A stretch of 64,000 nucleotides of DNA, taken from contig NZ_CAKZJO010000046.1 in the NCBI RefSeq assembly GCF_936943645.1, positions 1 to 64,000 on the forward strand. Reading direction: 5' to 3'. The translations under genes were made by a program, and so were the position numbers. Source of the stretch: an uncultured Bradyrhizobium sp. (lineage in GTDB: Bacteria > Pseudomonadota > Alphaproteobacteria > Rhizobiales > Xanthobacteraceae). Positions 1-9,208 of this stretch are shown here, piece by piece; position 1 is the first letter of the stretch; every line of letters begins with the position of its first letter. A model generated the notes under the pieces. The model did not search any database, had not been told where the DNA came from, and saw nothing but the letters and a program-made list of their open reading frames with translations.

Positions 1-2
1 GC

Positions 3-44
3 AGCTTCACGCACGCGAAGAAACCCATGACGCAGTACGACTAA
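3..44 (+). CDS. Possible C-terminal tail of an unidentified gene (5' part outside the window)
   Basis: The plus strand is open from the window edge in frame 3 for 13 codons and stops at a TAA at 42-44. The tail reads SFTHAKKPMTQYD. It would converge on the binding-protein gene that ends at 66, leaving a gap of about 20 bp, which is a normal arrangement. The stretch is too short to assign a family, and a chance open frame of this length is quite possible. Confidence 0.3.
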   Translation, partial: SFTHAKKPMTQYD

Positions 45-65
45 TCCGCCCTACGGATATCGCCC

Positions 66-1037
66 TCAATCCACCTTGATGTTCGCCGCCTTGATGATCG
101 GCCACCATTTTGCGATCTCGGCCTTCTGCCGGGCGCCGAGCGCTTCGGGGGTGAGCTGGTCCTTCGGCGTCATCTCCAGGCCCTGGCTTTCGAGCTGCTT
201 TCTCACGCCGGGATCGTTCAGCGCCTCGACGGCCGCGGCGTTGAGCTTGGCCACGATCTCCTTCGGCGTGCCCTTCGGCACCCACATGCCCGACCACAGC
301 GTCATGTTGAAGCCCTTCAGGCCCGCCTCCTCCGCGGTCGGGATGTCGGGCGCCGAGGCGAGGCGCTTGCTGTCGGTGATGGCGTAGGCGCGGATGGTGC
401 CGGCGCGAACTTGCGCGATCGAGTTGGAGGTCTGGTCGACGATGATGTCGATCTGGCCGGCGATCAGGTCGTTCAGCGCGGGCGCCGTGCCGCGATAGGG
501 CACATATTGCAGCTTGATGCCGGAGACGCTTTCGAAATAGACCCCGGCGATGTGGCTGCCGGAGCCGGCGCCGGCAGTGCCTGCCGTCGGCGGCGAGGTG
601 CGCGACTTCAGCCATTCGATCAGCTCCTTCAGCGACGTCGCGGGCACCGCATTCTTGCTGACGATGATCATCGGATTGCTCGGCAGCAGCACCACCGGCT
701 CGAGATCGGTGACGAGGTCGTATTTGAGCTTGTAGACGGCGCCGTTGGCGACGTGGGTGCCGAGATGGCCGAAGGAGATGGTGTAGCCATCAGGCGGCGA
801 TTGCACGGCACGGGCAACGCCGATCGAGCCGCCGGCGCCGGTGACGTTCTCGACCACAACGGCCTGGCCGAGCGAGACGCGCATGCGCTCGGCGAGCACG
901 CGCGCCATCGCATCCGACGGGCCGCCGGCCGCGAACGGCACAATGATGGTGATGGGATGGGTGGGATAGTCATCGGCGCGCGCGGCGCCGGTCACAGCGA
1001 GAACAGCAAACAGCGCAGCCCAGACGGCCTTCGTCAT
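66..1037 (-). CDS. Bug/TctC-family periplasmic substrate-binding protein
   Basis: This 323-residue protein has the size and layout of the Bug (TctC) family, the extracytoplasmic receptors of tripartite tricarboxylate transporters, which bind small carboxylates in the periplasm. Residues 1-21 form a classic signal peptide ending ARA. The mature start, YPTHPITIIVPFAAGG, is the family's hallmark first strand and loop, followed by GPSDAMAR. Later GTAGAGSGSHIAG and VPYRGTAPALNDL match the ligand-clamping loops. The start is the ATG at 1037, just before the signal peptide. No tctA or tctB membrane gene lies nearby, so it is probably one of the many orphan Bug receptors found in these bacteria. The ligand cannot be read from the sequence. 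The family assignment is secure. Confidence 0.9.
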   Translation of the reverse strand: MTKAVWAALFAVLAVTGAARADDYPTHPITIIVPFAAGGPSDAMARVLAERMRVSLGQAVVVENVTGAGGSIGVARAVQSPPDGYTISFGHLGTHVANGAVYKLKYDLVTDLEPVVLLPSNPMIIVSKNAVPATSLKELIEWLKSRTSPPTAGTAGAGSGSHIAGVYFESVSGIKLQYVPYRGTAPALNDLIAGQIDIIVDQTSNSIAQVRAGTIRAYAITDSKRLASAPDIPTAEEAGLKGFNMTLWSGMWVPKGTPKEIVAKLNAAAVEALNDPGVRKQLESQGLEMTPKDQLTPEALGARQKAEIAKWWPIIKAANIKVD

Positions 1038-1069
1038 TGTCTTCTCCCCAGCGATGTCATTGTTGTTTT

Positions 1070-1220
1070 TGTCTTCACCTCGCCCCGCTTGCGGGGAGAG
1101 GTCGGATTCGTGCGCAGCGCGAATTCGGGTGATGGGGTACAGGTCTCACGAATATCTCATTCGCGGAGACAGCCCCTCGCCCCGACCCTCTCCCCGTAAG
1201 AACGGGGAGAGGGAGAGATC
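1070..1220. repeat. Palindromic intergenic repeat with strong hairpins
   Basis: This stretch between the Bug gene and the threonine synthase contains two self-complementary blocks. The clearest is an 11-bp arm at 1186-1196 (CCCTCTCCCCG) with its exact reverse complement at 1203-1213 and a 6-nt loop. A related GCCCCGC/GCGGGGAGAG block lies at about 1080-1100. The composition and form are those of dispersed palindromic repeats of bradyrhizobial genomes. The hairpins may also act as a terminator after thrC on the minus strand, although no T-tract is present. Confidence 0.6.
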
Positions 1221-1221
1221 T

Positions 1222-2463
1222 TTAGAACTGCGAATAGTCGATCGGCCTGTGGCGGTCGAGCGTGCGGGTGACCGGCGGCAGCGGGTACTTCAGGCCGGTC
1301 GCGCAGTTGAAGAGCATGACGCGGTCGCTCTTCGAGACGCGGCCGTCGGCAAGGCTCTCCTTGTAGGCGGCGTAGGTCGCGGCGCCCTCGGGGCAGAGCA
1401 GCAGCCCCTCCTCGCGCGCAACTTCATTGAGCGCCGCAGAGATCTTGTCGTCGTCCACGGCAATGGCAAAGCCCTTGCTCTCGCGCACGGCGCGCAGGAT
1501 GAGGAAGTCGCCGATCGCCTGCGGCACGCGGATGCCGGATGCGATAGTGTGGGCGTCCTCCCAGCGCGTGGCGTGCTCGGTGCCGGCCTCATAGGCGCGG
1601 ACCATCGGCGCGCAGCCGGAGGCCTGCACCGCGACCATGCGCGGACGTTTGGAGCCGATGAAGCCGATCTTCTCGAGCTCGTCGAACGCCTTCCACATGC
1701 CGATCAGGCCGGTGCCGCCGCCGGTCGGATAGAAGATCACGTCGGGCACGTCCCAATTGAGCTGCTCGGCGAGTTCGAGGCCCATCGTCTTCTTGCCTTC
1801 GATGCGGTACGGCTCCTTCAGGGTCGAGGTGTCGAACCAGCCGACTTTTGCTTTTCCTTCGCCGACGATCTTGCCGCAATCGTCGATATAGCCGTTGACG
1901 CGGTAGACGGTCGCGCCCTGCAGCTCGATCTCGCTGACGTTCACTTCCGGCGTGTCGGCCGGGCAGAAGATCGTGGTCTTGATGCCGCAGGAGGTCGCGT
2001 AGGCCGCGAGCGCCGCGCCGGCATTGCCGTTGGTCGGCATCGCCATGTGCTTGATGCCGAGCGCCTTGCCCATCGACACCGCCATCACCAGGCCGCGCGC
2101 TTTGAACGAGCCGGTCGGCAGGCGGCCTTCGTCCTTCACGATGATCTCGCCGCCGCCGAGCTTCTTGCCCAGCTTCGGCAGCCGGATCAGCGGCGTCGTG
2201 ACCTCGCCGAGCGAGACGATGTCCTGGCATTTACGCACCGGCAGCAGCTCGCGGTAGCGCCACATGTCGGCGGGACGTTCCTTAAGCGCATCCTTGGTCA
2301 GCGCCTTCTTCACCCCCGTGAGGTCGTAGCGCACCAGCAGCGGCTTGCCGGCCTTGGAGAGGTTGTGGACCTGGTCGGCGGCGTAATGGTCGCCCTCCAT
2401 CGCGCATTCGAGATGGGTGACGAAGGTCGGGCGTTCGATGGTGAGGTTGTCGTTGTCGTGCAT
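1222..2463 (-). CDS. thrC: Threonine synthase (PLP-dependent, fold type II)
   Basis: The 413-residue protein is a PLP enzyme of the tryptophan synthase beta/threonine synthase family. This family converts O-phosphohomoserine to threonine and phosphate in the cytoplasm. The PLP lysine lies in PTGSFKARG (about residues 116-124). TNGNAGAALAAY follows as the substrate-binding loop, and GGGTGLIGMWKAF is the glycine-rich PLP phosphate cradle. The size and the N-terminal extension before the first motif fit the compact threonine synthases close to the archaeal and plant types. Related PLP lyases such as diaminopropionate lyase or threonine dehydratase share these motifs, so the exact reaction is probable rather than proven. 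The ATG at 2463 is the only well-placed start. The gene stands alone between repeats. Confidence 0.82.
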   Translation of the reverse strand: MHDNDNLTIERPTFVTHLECAMEGDHYAADQVHNLSKAGKPLLVRYDLTGVKKALTKDALKERPADMWRYRELLPVRKCQDIVSLGEVTTPLIRLPKLGKKLGGGEIIVKDEGRLPTGSFKARGLVMAVSMGKALGIKHMAMPTNGNAGAALAAYATSCGIKTTIFCPADTPEVNVSEIELQGATVYRVNGYIDDCGKIVGEGKAKVGWFDTSTLKEPYRIEGKKTMGLELAEQLNWDVPDVIFYPTGGGTGLIGMWKAFDELEKIGFIGSKRPRMVAVQASGCAPMVRAYEAGTEHATRWEDAHTIASGIRVPQAIGDFLILRAVRESKGFAIAVDDDKISAALNEVAREEGLLLCPEGAATYAAYKESLADGRVSKSDRVMLFNCATGLKYPLPPVTRTLDRHRPIDYSQF

Positions 2464-2513
2464 GGGTTCTCTTCCCTTTTCTTGTTCTCGTATTTCACTC
2501 TCAGACCCGTCAC

Positions 2514-2651
2514 CCTGAGGTGCTCTTCATCCAGCGCGACGCGCCGGATGGAGAGCCTCGAAGGGCGACGAGCCCGGCTGCGGCAGCTCGGCCGTTTCAT
2601 CCTTCGAGGCTCTGCCAACGGTGCTTTGCACCGCTGGCCTCGCACCTCAGG
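2514..2651. repeat. Long inverted-repeat element between lpd and thrC
   Basis: The gap downstream of lpd begins with CCTGAGGTGC (2514-2523) and ends with its exact reverse complement (2642-2651). Internally paired segments include ATCCAGCGCGACGCGCCGGAT and GAGCCTCGAAGG...CCTTCGAGGCTC. The ends and the nested palindromes make this one coherent element of about 138 bp, of the type dispersed through bradyrhizobial chromosomes. I see no coding potential in it. Confidence 0.7.
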
Positions 2652-2667
2652 ATTGACGGATCCGGCT

Positions 2668-4089
2668 TCAAATATTCAGCACCCTTCCGTACGCATCCAG
2701 CACGGCTTCCTTCATCATCTCCGACAGGGTCGGATGCGGGAATACCGTGTGCATCAGTTCTTCTTCGGTCGTCTCCAGGTTCATGGCGACGACATAGCCC
2801 TGGATCAGCTCGGTCACTTCAGCGCCGACCATGTGGGCCCCTAACAGCTGGCCGGTCTTCTTGTCGAAGATGACCTTGACGAGGCCCTGGTCCTCGCCGA
2901 GCGCGATCGCCTTGCCGTTGCCGACGAAGGGGAAGCGGCCGACGCGGATCTCGCGGCCGCCCTCTTTCGCCTTGGCTTCGGTGAGGCCGACGGAGGCAAC
3001 CTGCGGCTGGCAATAGGTGCAGCCCGGGATCAGGTTCTTGTCCATGGGGTGCGGATGCAAGCCCTTGATGGCCTCGACGCAGATCACGCCCTCATGTTCG
3101 GCCTTGTGCGCGAGCATGGGGGGACCGGCCACGTCACCGATGGCGTAGATGCCGGGGACATTGGTCTTGCCGTAGCCGTCGATGACGATGCAGCCGCGGT
3201 CGGTCTTCACACCGAGCTTTTCGAGGCCGAGGTTCTCGATGTTGCCGACGACACCGACGGCCGAGATCACGCGCTCGAATTCGGTCGTGACGGGCTTGCC
3301 CTTGCCATCGTCGATGGTGGCGACGACGCTGTCGGCCTTCTTCTCCAGCTTGGTCACCTTGGTCGAGGACATGATCTTGATGCCCTGCTTCTCCAGGCGC
3401 TTGCGCGCAAGGCCGGCGATCTCGGCGTCCTCGACGGGCAGGATCTGCGGCAACACCTCGACGACCGTGACCTCCGAACCCATGGTGTGGAAGAACGAGG
3501 CGAACTCGATGCCGATCGCACCGGAGCCGACCACCAGCAGCGACTTCGGCATCCGCTCCGGCACCATTGCCTCGAAATAAGTCCAGACCAGCTTCTTGTC
3601 GGGCTCGAGCCCGGGCAGCACGCGCGGCCGCGCACCGGTGGCGACGATGATGTGCTTGGCCTGATAGGTCCCCTCGCCCAGCGTGCCCTTGGGCGCCTCG
3701 ACGTCGGACTTCTTCACGGTGACCTTGCCGGGCGCGTCGATCGAGGCGGCGCCCCAGATCACGCTCACCTTGTTCTTCTTCATCAGGAAGCCGACGCCGT
3801 CGTTGAGCCGCTTGGAGACGCCGCGCGAGCGCTGCACCACCGCCTTGGGATCGAACGAGACCTTCTCCGCCGACAGGCCGTAATCCTTGGCGTGCTGCAT
3901 GTAGTGATAGATCTCGGCCGAGCGCAGCAGCGCTTTCGTCGGAATGCAGCCCCAGTTCAGGCAAATGCCGCCGAGATAGGATTTCTCGACGATCGCGACC
4001 TTGAAGCCGAGCTGCGCGGCCCGGATCGCGGTGACATAGCCGCCGGGACCGGAGCCGATGATGATGATGTCGAAGGATGTGTCGGCCAT
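2668..4089 (-). CDS. lpdA: Dihydrolipoyl dehydrogenase (E3 of pyruvate dehydrogenase)
   Basis: This FAD flavoenzyme of 473 residues reoxidises the dihydrolipoyl groups of the 2-oxo-acid dehydrogenase complexes and passes electrons to NAD+. Residues 6-30 carry the FAD-binding GSGPGGYVTAIRAAQLG dinucleotide fold. The redox-active disulphide is in GGICLNWGCIPTKALL (about residues 41-56). A second fold, VVGSGAIGIEFASFF, binds NAD. The C-terminal dimerisation domain contains HTVFPHPTLSEMM with the catalytic His-Glu pair. The length is typical. It is the last gene of the PDH operon, downstream of pdhC and a small membrane protein gene, which suggests it is the E3 dedicated to that complex. Confidence 0.97.
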   Translation of the reverse strand: MADTSFDIIIIGSGPGGYVTAIRAAQLGFKVAIVEKSYLGGICLNWGCIPTKALLRSAEIYHYMQHAKDYGLSAEKVSFDPKAVVQRSRGVSKRLNDGVGFLMKKNKVSVIWGAASIDAPGKVTVKKSDVEAPKGTLGEGTYQAKHIIVATGARPRVLPGLEPDKKLVWTYFEAMVPERMPKSLLVVGSGAIGIEFASFFHTMGSEVTVVEVLPQILPVEDAEIAGLARKRLEKQGIKIMSSTKVTKLEKKADSVVATIDDGKGKPVTTEFERVISAVGVVGNIENLGLEKLGVKTDRGCIVIDGYGKTNVPGIYAIGDVAGPPMLAHKAEHEGVICVEAIKGLHPHPMDKNLIPGCTYCQPQVASVGLTEAKAKEGGREIRVGRFPFVGNGKAIALGEDQGLVKVIFDKKTGQLLGAHMVGAEVTELIQGYVVAMNLETTEEELMHTVFPHPTLSEMMKEAVLDAYGRVLNI

Positions 4090-4106
4090 GACGGCTCCCG
4101 TTCAAG

Positions 4107-4337
4107 TCACGTGGACGCGCCGCGGGCGCGGCGCCTGAAAATCAAACCCCGGACCAGCCATTCGAGCAGGATCGCGCCGGCCATGCCGGCCAGCGCGATC
4201 ATCACGACCGCCTGGCCGATGCTCCTTGCCAGCTGCTCGCCGGCAAAGAACGCGGAATGCAGAACATCGAGCCCGACCGGATTGAGCACGAGCGCGGTCG
4301 AGAGCAACAGGGAGATCCAGGGCCAGCGCGTCCGCAT
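4107..4337 (-). CDS. Small two-helix membrane protein between pdhC and lpd
   Basis: This 76-residue protein has a charged start (MRTRWPW) and two hydrophobic segments, roughly residues 6-28 and 39-62 (SIGQAVVMIALAGMAGAILL). It ends in a very basic tail, FRRRARG, predicted to be cytoplasmic. It lies 18 bp after pdhC and 17 bp before lpd on the same strand and is therefore co-transcribed with the pyruvate dehydrogenase genes. I do not recognise a characterised family. An overlapping frame with a GTG start at 4341 codes for an Arg-rich, low-hydrophobicity product, and I consider it a shadow. Its placement suggests co-regulation with PDH, but nothing shows a functional link. Confidence 0.7.
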   Translation of the reverse strand: MRTRWPWISLLLSTALVLNPVGLDVLHSAFFAGEQLARSIGQAVVMIALAGMAGAILLEWLVRGLIFRRRARGAST

Positions 4338-4355
4338 TCACCCTGCGCCTCCCCG

Positions 4356-5726
4356 TCAGACCATCATCATCACGGGATTTTCGATCAGCTGCTTGAAGGC
4401 GCCGATCAGCTCGGCCCCTAACGCGCCGTCGATGGCACGGTGATCGCAGGACAAGGTCACGCTCATCATGTGCGCGATCTCGATCTTGCCGCCGCGAACG
4501 ACAGGCCGCTCCTCGCTGGTGCCGACCGCAAGGATCGTCGCATGCGGCGGGTTGATCACGGCGGTGAAGTGGCTGATGCCGTACATGCCGAGGTTCGAGA
4601 CGGCGGTGGTGCCGCCCTGGTATTCCTCGGGCTTCAACTTGCGGGACCGGGCCCTCGCCGCAAAATCCTTCATCTCGTTGGAGATGGTCGACAGCGTCTT
4701 GGTCTCCGCTTTCCGGATGATCGGGGTGATCAGGCCGCCGGGCATTGCGACGGCAACGCCGACGTCGGAATGATGGTGCTTGACCATGCCGCTTTCGGTC
4801 CAGCTGACGTTGCAGTTCGGGATCTTCTGCAGCGCCACCGCCATCGCCTTGATGACGAAGTCGTTGACCGAGATCTTGTAGAGCGGCTTCTTCTCCTTGT
4901 CCTTCGGCGCGGCGGCGTTGATCTCCTCGCGCGCGGCCAGCAGCTTGCCGATGTCGCAGTCGATGGTCAGGTAGAAGTGCGGGACGTTCTGGATCGACGC
5001 GGTCAAACGTTGGGCAATCGTGCGGCGCATGCCATCATGCGGGACGATGTCGTAGGAGCCGGGCTCGAACAGCGACAGGATCTGCTTGTCGGACATGGTC
5101 GGCGCGATCGAGGGCGCACCAACGGACGGCGCCGCGGCGGGCGCCTTGAGGCCCTTGCCGGACTTGGCCTGCTCGACGTCGCGCGCGACGACGCGGCCGT
5201 GCGGACCGGTGCCGGTGACCATGCCGACATCGATGCCGGCTTCCTTGGCGAGACGCCGCGCCAGCGGCGAGGAGAACACGCGGCCGGCATGGCCGTTGCT
5301 CTGCGCAGCGGGAGCCGCGGCCTGGGGCGCAGGTGCCGCGGCGGGCGCAGCAGCCTTCGGTGCGGGCGCGGCAGCAGGCGGTGCGGCGGGAGCTTCAGCG
5401 GGCTTGTCGGCAGGCTTGTCAGCAGCTTTCGGCGGCGCGGCCGACGCGCTGGGCTTGGCACTGCCTGCGGCCTTCACATCCTCGCCCTCGCCGGCAAGCA
5501 CCGCGATCACGTCGTTGACCGGAACGTCCTGCGTGCCTTCGGGCACCAGGATCTTGGCGATCGTGCCCTCGTCGATGGCCTCGACCTCCATGGTCGCCTT
5601 GTCGGTCTCGATCTCGGCGATGACGTCGCCGGATTTGACCTTGTCGCCTTCCTTCTTCAGCCACTTGGCGAGGTTGCCCTTCTCCATCGTCGGCGAGAGA
5701 GCGGGCATCAGGATGTTGATGGGCAT
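4356..5726 (-). CDS. pdhC: Pyruvate dehydrogenase complex dihydrolipoamide acetyltransferase (E2)
   Basis: This E2 core of 456 residues transfers the acetyl group from lipoamide to coenzyme A. One lipoyl domain occupies residues 1-78, with the lipoylated lysine in [13 protein letters not shown] long Ala/Pro linker follows (about 85-140), then the E1/E3-binding domain VFSSPLARRLAKEAGIDV (about 149-185). The catalytic domain runs to the C-terminus and ends with the active-site motif DHRAIDGALGAEL. There is only one lipoyl domain, the usual alphaproteobacterial form, and PdhB carries another. The gene follows the deaminase gene after 62 bp within the PDH operon. Confidence 0.97.
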   Translation of the reverse strand: MPINILMPALSPTMEKGNLAKWLKKEGDKVKSGDVIAEIETDKATMEVEAIDEGTIAKILVPEGTQDVPVNDVIAVLAGEGEDVKAAGSAKPSASAAPPKAADKPADKPAEAPAAPPAAAPAPKAAAPAAAPAPQAAAPAAQSNGHAGRVFSSPLARRLAKEAGIDVGMVTGTGPHGRVVARDVEQAKSGKGLKAPAAAPSVGAPSIAPTMSDKQILSLFEPGSYDIVPHDGMRRTIAQRLTASIQNVPHFYLTIDCDIGKLLAAREEINAAAPKDKEKKPLYKISVNDFVIKAMAVALQKIPNCNVSWTESGMVKHHHSDVGVAVAMPGGLITPIIRKAETKTLSTISNEMKDFAARARSRKLKPEEYQGGTTAVSNLGMYGISHFTAVINPPHATILAVGTSEERPVVRGGKIEIAHMMSVTLSCDHRAIDGALGAELIGAFKQLIENPVMMMV

Positions 5727-5788
5727 GCTGACCTCAAGACAAGCTTTGCAAAAATCCGTCTTCGACAGCGAAGACGAACAGACCAGGT

Positions 5789-6241
5789 TTAGTTGCCGAT
5801 GTCGCCTTGCCAGAGGCGCTCATTGGCAGGGATGGAACGCCAGTTCTTCATCATGGTGATGGAGCGGTCGTCGGCAAGATCGATCCAGGGGATGCCGAAC
5901 TTGTCGAGGATGTCCTTGGAGCCCTCGAAGGTGACGGACTCTCCGATCACCACGAGCTTGACCTTGAACAGCGAGAGCGCGCCCGCGCACATCGCGCATG
6001 GCGACAGCGTGGTGTACATGACGGTGTCGTGGAACGAGATTGCGCCGGCTTCGCGCAGGCAGCTCATCTCGCCGTGCAGGATCGGGTTGTTCTCCTGCAC
6101 GCGGTTGTTGTGGCCGCGGGCGATGATCTTGTTGTCGCGCGTCAGCACCGCACCGATCGGCAGGCCGCCTTGCGCGATCGAGGCCTCCGCCTCGCGGATC
6201 GCCTCCAGCATGAGATCGTAATGGTGCGCTTCGACGGCCAC
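5789..6241 (-). CDS. Cytosine/nucleoside deaminase, close to yeast-type cytosine deaminase (FCY1-like)
   Basis: The product (150 residues from a GTG at 6241) is a zinc-dependent deaminase of the cytidine/deoxycytidylate deaminase superfamily. HGEMSCL supplies the zinc-binding His and the catalytic Glu, and SPCAMCAGAL supplies the two Cys ligands. The resemblance to fungal cytosine deaminase is specific: the order ARGHNNR, HGE, YTTLSPCAMC, GES-F and the terminal GDIGN all correspond, and the length is close to the fungal enzyme's. The GTG is preferred over longer frames because it follows the DUF5076 stop by two bases and has AGGGA about 9 bp upstream. It sits inside the PDH operon with no obvious metabolic link. 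The substrate could be cytosine, another pyrimidine or a related amine. Confidence 0.85.
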   Translation of the reverse strand: MAVEAHHYDLMLEAIREAEASIAQGGLPIGAVLTRDNKIIARGHNNRVQENNPILHGEMSCLREAGAISFHDTVMYTTLSPCAMCAGALSLFKVKLVVIGESVTFEGSKDILDKFGIPWIDLADDRSITMMKNWRSIPANERLWQGDIGN

Positions 6242-6243
6242 GG

Positions 6244-6546
6244 TCAGTGTCCCTTCCCGCGCGGCGTCGTGGTGCCGGTGTCGGTCGGACGCTCGATCTC
6301 GGCCTGGAACATCTCCAGGATCCGGTTCAGCGCGTCCTCTTCGGTGTATTCGCTCTCGCGCGCATAGGCGCGTGCGGCATGGCGGGCGAGATCGACCAGC
6401 AGCAAGCCCCACATGTCGGGCTCCTCGAAAGCCCGCTGGAACGCCATCGACAGCCCGCCGTCCAGCACGAACACGCGCAGAATCTCGACCGCGTCATCGC
6501 GGGTCATGACGTCGGGCGGCAGTGGCTGCTCCTTCGGGCCCGCCAT
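6244..6546 (-). CDS. DUF5076 domain-containing protein
   Basis: This is a small acidic cytosolic protein of 100 residues, recognisable as the DUF5076 family of alphaproteobacteria, whose function is unknown. It has no signal peptide or membrane segment. The core contains LSMAFQRAFEEPDMWGLLL and then a helical ARHAARAYARE stretch. It starts three bases after the pdhB stop and ends two bases before the deaminase GTG, so translation of all three is probably coupled. The placement between E1-beta and E2 genes suggests co-expression with pyruvate dehydrogenase, but I see no catalytic motif. Confidence 0.8.
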   Translation of the reverse strand: MAGPKEQPLPPDVMTRDDAVEILRVFVLDGGLSMAFQRAFEEPDMWGLLLVDLARHAARAYARESEYTEEDALNRILEMFQAEIERPTDTGTTTPRGKGH

Positions 6547-6549
6547 GGT

Positions 6550-7932
<1,383 letters not shown>

Positions 7933-7961
7933 ATCGACTCCAAAAGAAAGCTTGCGCGCGT

Positions 7962-8984
7962 TCAGCGGTAAACGTCGGTCCAGAGCTCGGCGGCATCCGG
8001 CTCGGGATCATGCTGGGCGAAATCGGCGGACGCGTTGACGATGTCGCGCACCTCGGCGTCGATCGCCTTCAGATCGGCCTCGCTGACCTTGGCGGCCAAG
8101 AGGCGGTTGCGCACCTGCTCGATCGGGTCCTGGTCGTGGCGGACCTTCTCGACCTCCTCGCGCGTGCGGTATTTTGCAGGATCGGACATCGAGTGGCCGC
8201 GGTAGCGGTAGGTCTGCATCTCCAGGATGAAGGGACCCTTGCCGGCGCGGCACCAGGCGGCGGCTTCGTCGCCGGCGGCCTTGACGGCGCGGACGTCCAT
8301 GCCGTCGACCTGCTTGCCGGGGATGTTGAAGGACGCGCCGCGCTTGGAGAAGTCCTGCTGCGCCGAGGCGCGCGAGACCGCGGTGCCCATGGCGTAGCGG
8401 TTGTTCTCGATGACGTAGATCACCGGCAGCTTCCAGAGCTCCGCCATGTTGAAGCTCTCATAGACCTGGCCCTGGTTGGCCGCGCCATCGCCGAAATAGG
8501 TGACGCTGACATTGTCGTTGCCGCGATAATGGTTGGCGAAGGCGAGGCCGGTGCCGAGCGAGACCTGGGCGCCGACGATGCCGTGGCCGCCGTAAAAGTG
8601 CTTCTCCTTGCTGAACATGTGCATGGAGCCGCCCTTGCCCTTGGAATAGCCGCCGCGGCGGCCCGTGAGCTCGGCCATGACGCCGTTGGCGTCCATGCCG
8701 GTGGCGAGCATGTGGCCGTGATCGCGATAGCCGGTGATGACCTGATCGCCCTGCTTCAGCGCCATCTGCATGCCGACCACCACGGCCTCCTGGCCGATAT
8801 AGAGATGGCAGAAGCCGCCGATCGCGCCCATGCCGTAGAGCTGGCCGGCCTTTTCCTCGAACCGCCGGATCAGGAGCATGTCGCGGAGCGCCTTGAGCTC
8901 CTGCTCCCTGGTGAATTCCGGTGGCGAACCGCCGTCGGTCTTGTCCTGTGGAGTGCTTGCGGCGGCTTTCTTGGGTGCGGCCAT
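7962..8984 (-). CDS. pdhA: Pyruvate dehydrogenase E1 component, alpha subunit
   Basis: This 340-residue TPP-binding alpha subunit is the first gene of the PDH operon. The thiamine diphosphate motif starts at [13 protein letters not shown] and closes with ENNRYAMGT. The phosphorylation-loop region of E1-alpha is recognisable as [11 protein letters not shown]. The N-terminus has a short Ala/Lys-rich leader before the conserved [19 protein letters not shown] segment. The ATG at 8984 gives the usual length. The 224 bp upstream, as far as the end of the aldehyde dehydrogenase gene, should carry the operon promoter; I can point to no clear sigma-70 boxes. Confidence 0.97.
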   Translation of the reverse strand: MAAPKKAAASTPQDKTDGGSPPEFTREQELKALRDMLLIRRFEEKAGQLYGMGAIGGFCHLYIGQEAVVVGMQMALKQGDQVITGYRDHGHMLATGMDANGVMAELTGRRGGYSKGKGGSMHMFSKEKHFYGGHGIVGAQVSLGTGLAFANHYRGNDNVSVTYFGDGAANQGQVYESFNMAELWKLPVIYVIENNRYAMGTAVSRASAQQDFSKRGASFNIPGKQVDGMDVRAVKAAGDEAAAWCRAGKGPFILEMQTYRYRGHSMSDPAKYRTREEVEKVRHDQDPIEQVRNRLLAAKVSEADLKAIDAEVRDIVNASADFAQHDPEPDAAELWTDVYR

Positions 8985-9174
8985 AGGAATTCCGGGTCAG
9001 AGAAAACTTTCGCCCTCTCTAACCCAAGTCAAACACCGTTGGAAAGCACCACTACGGCATGCCACGACTTTCATTATGCCGCAGTGCAACGTGGTCGAAA
9101 TATTGGAAAATCTTTGGCGCTGATCGGGCAACAAATCTAACGCCGCGCGGGCCGGCTCCCATTTGCCGGAACGA

Positions 9175-9195
9175 GCGGCGCCAAAACAGCGCCGC
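9175..9195 (-). terminator. Candidate hairpin after the aldehyde dehydrogenase gene
   Basis: Perfect 7-bp arms GCGGCGC (9175-9181) and GCGCCGC (9189-9195) enclose a 7-nt loop, 14 bp downstream of the aldehyde dehydrogenase stop codon on the minus strand. There is no T-run, so intrinsic termination would be weak. Confidence 0.4.
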
Positions 9196-9208
9196 CCGCT
9201 CTGCCCGA

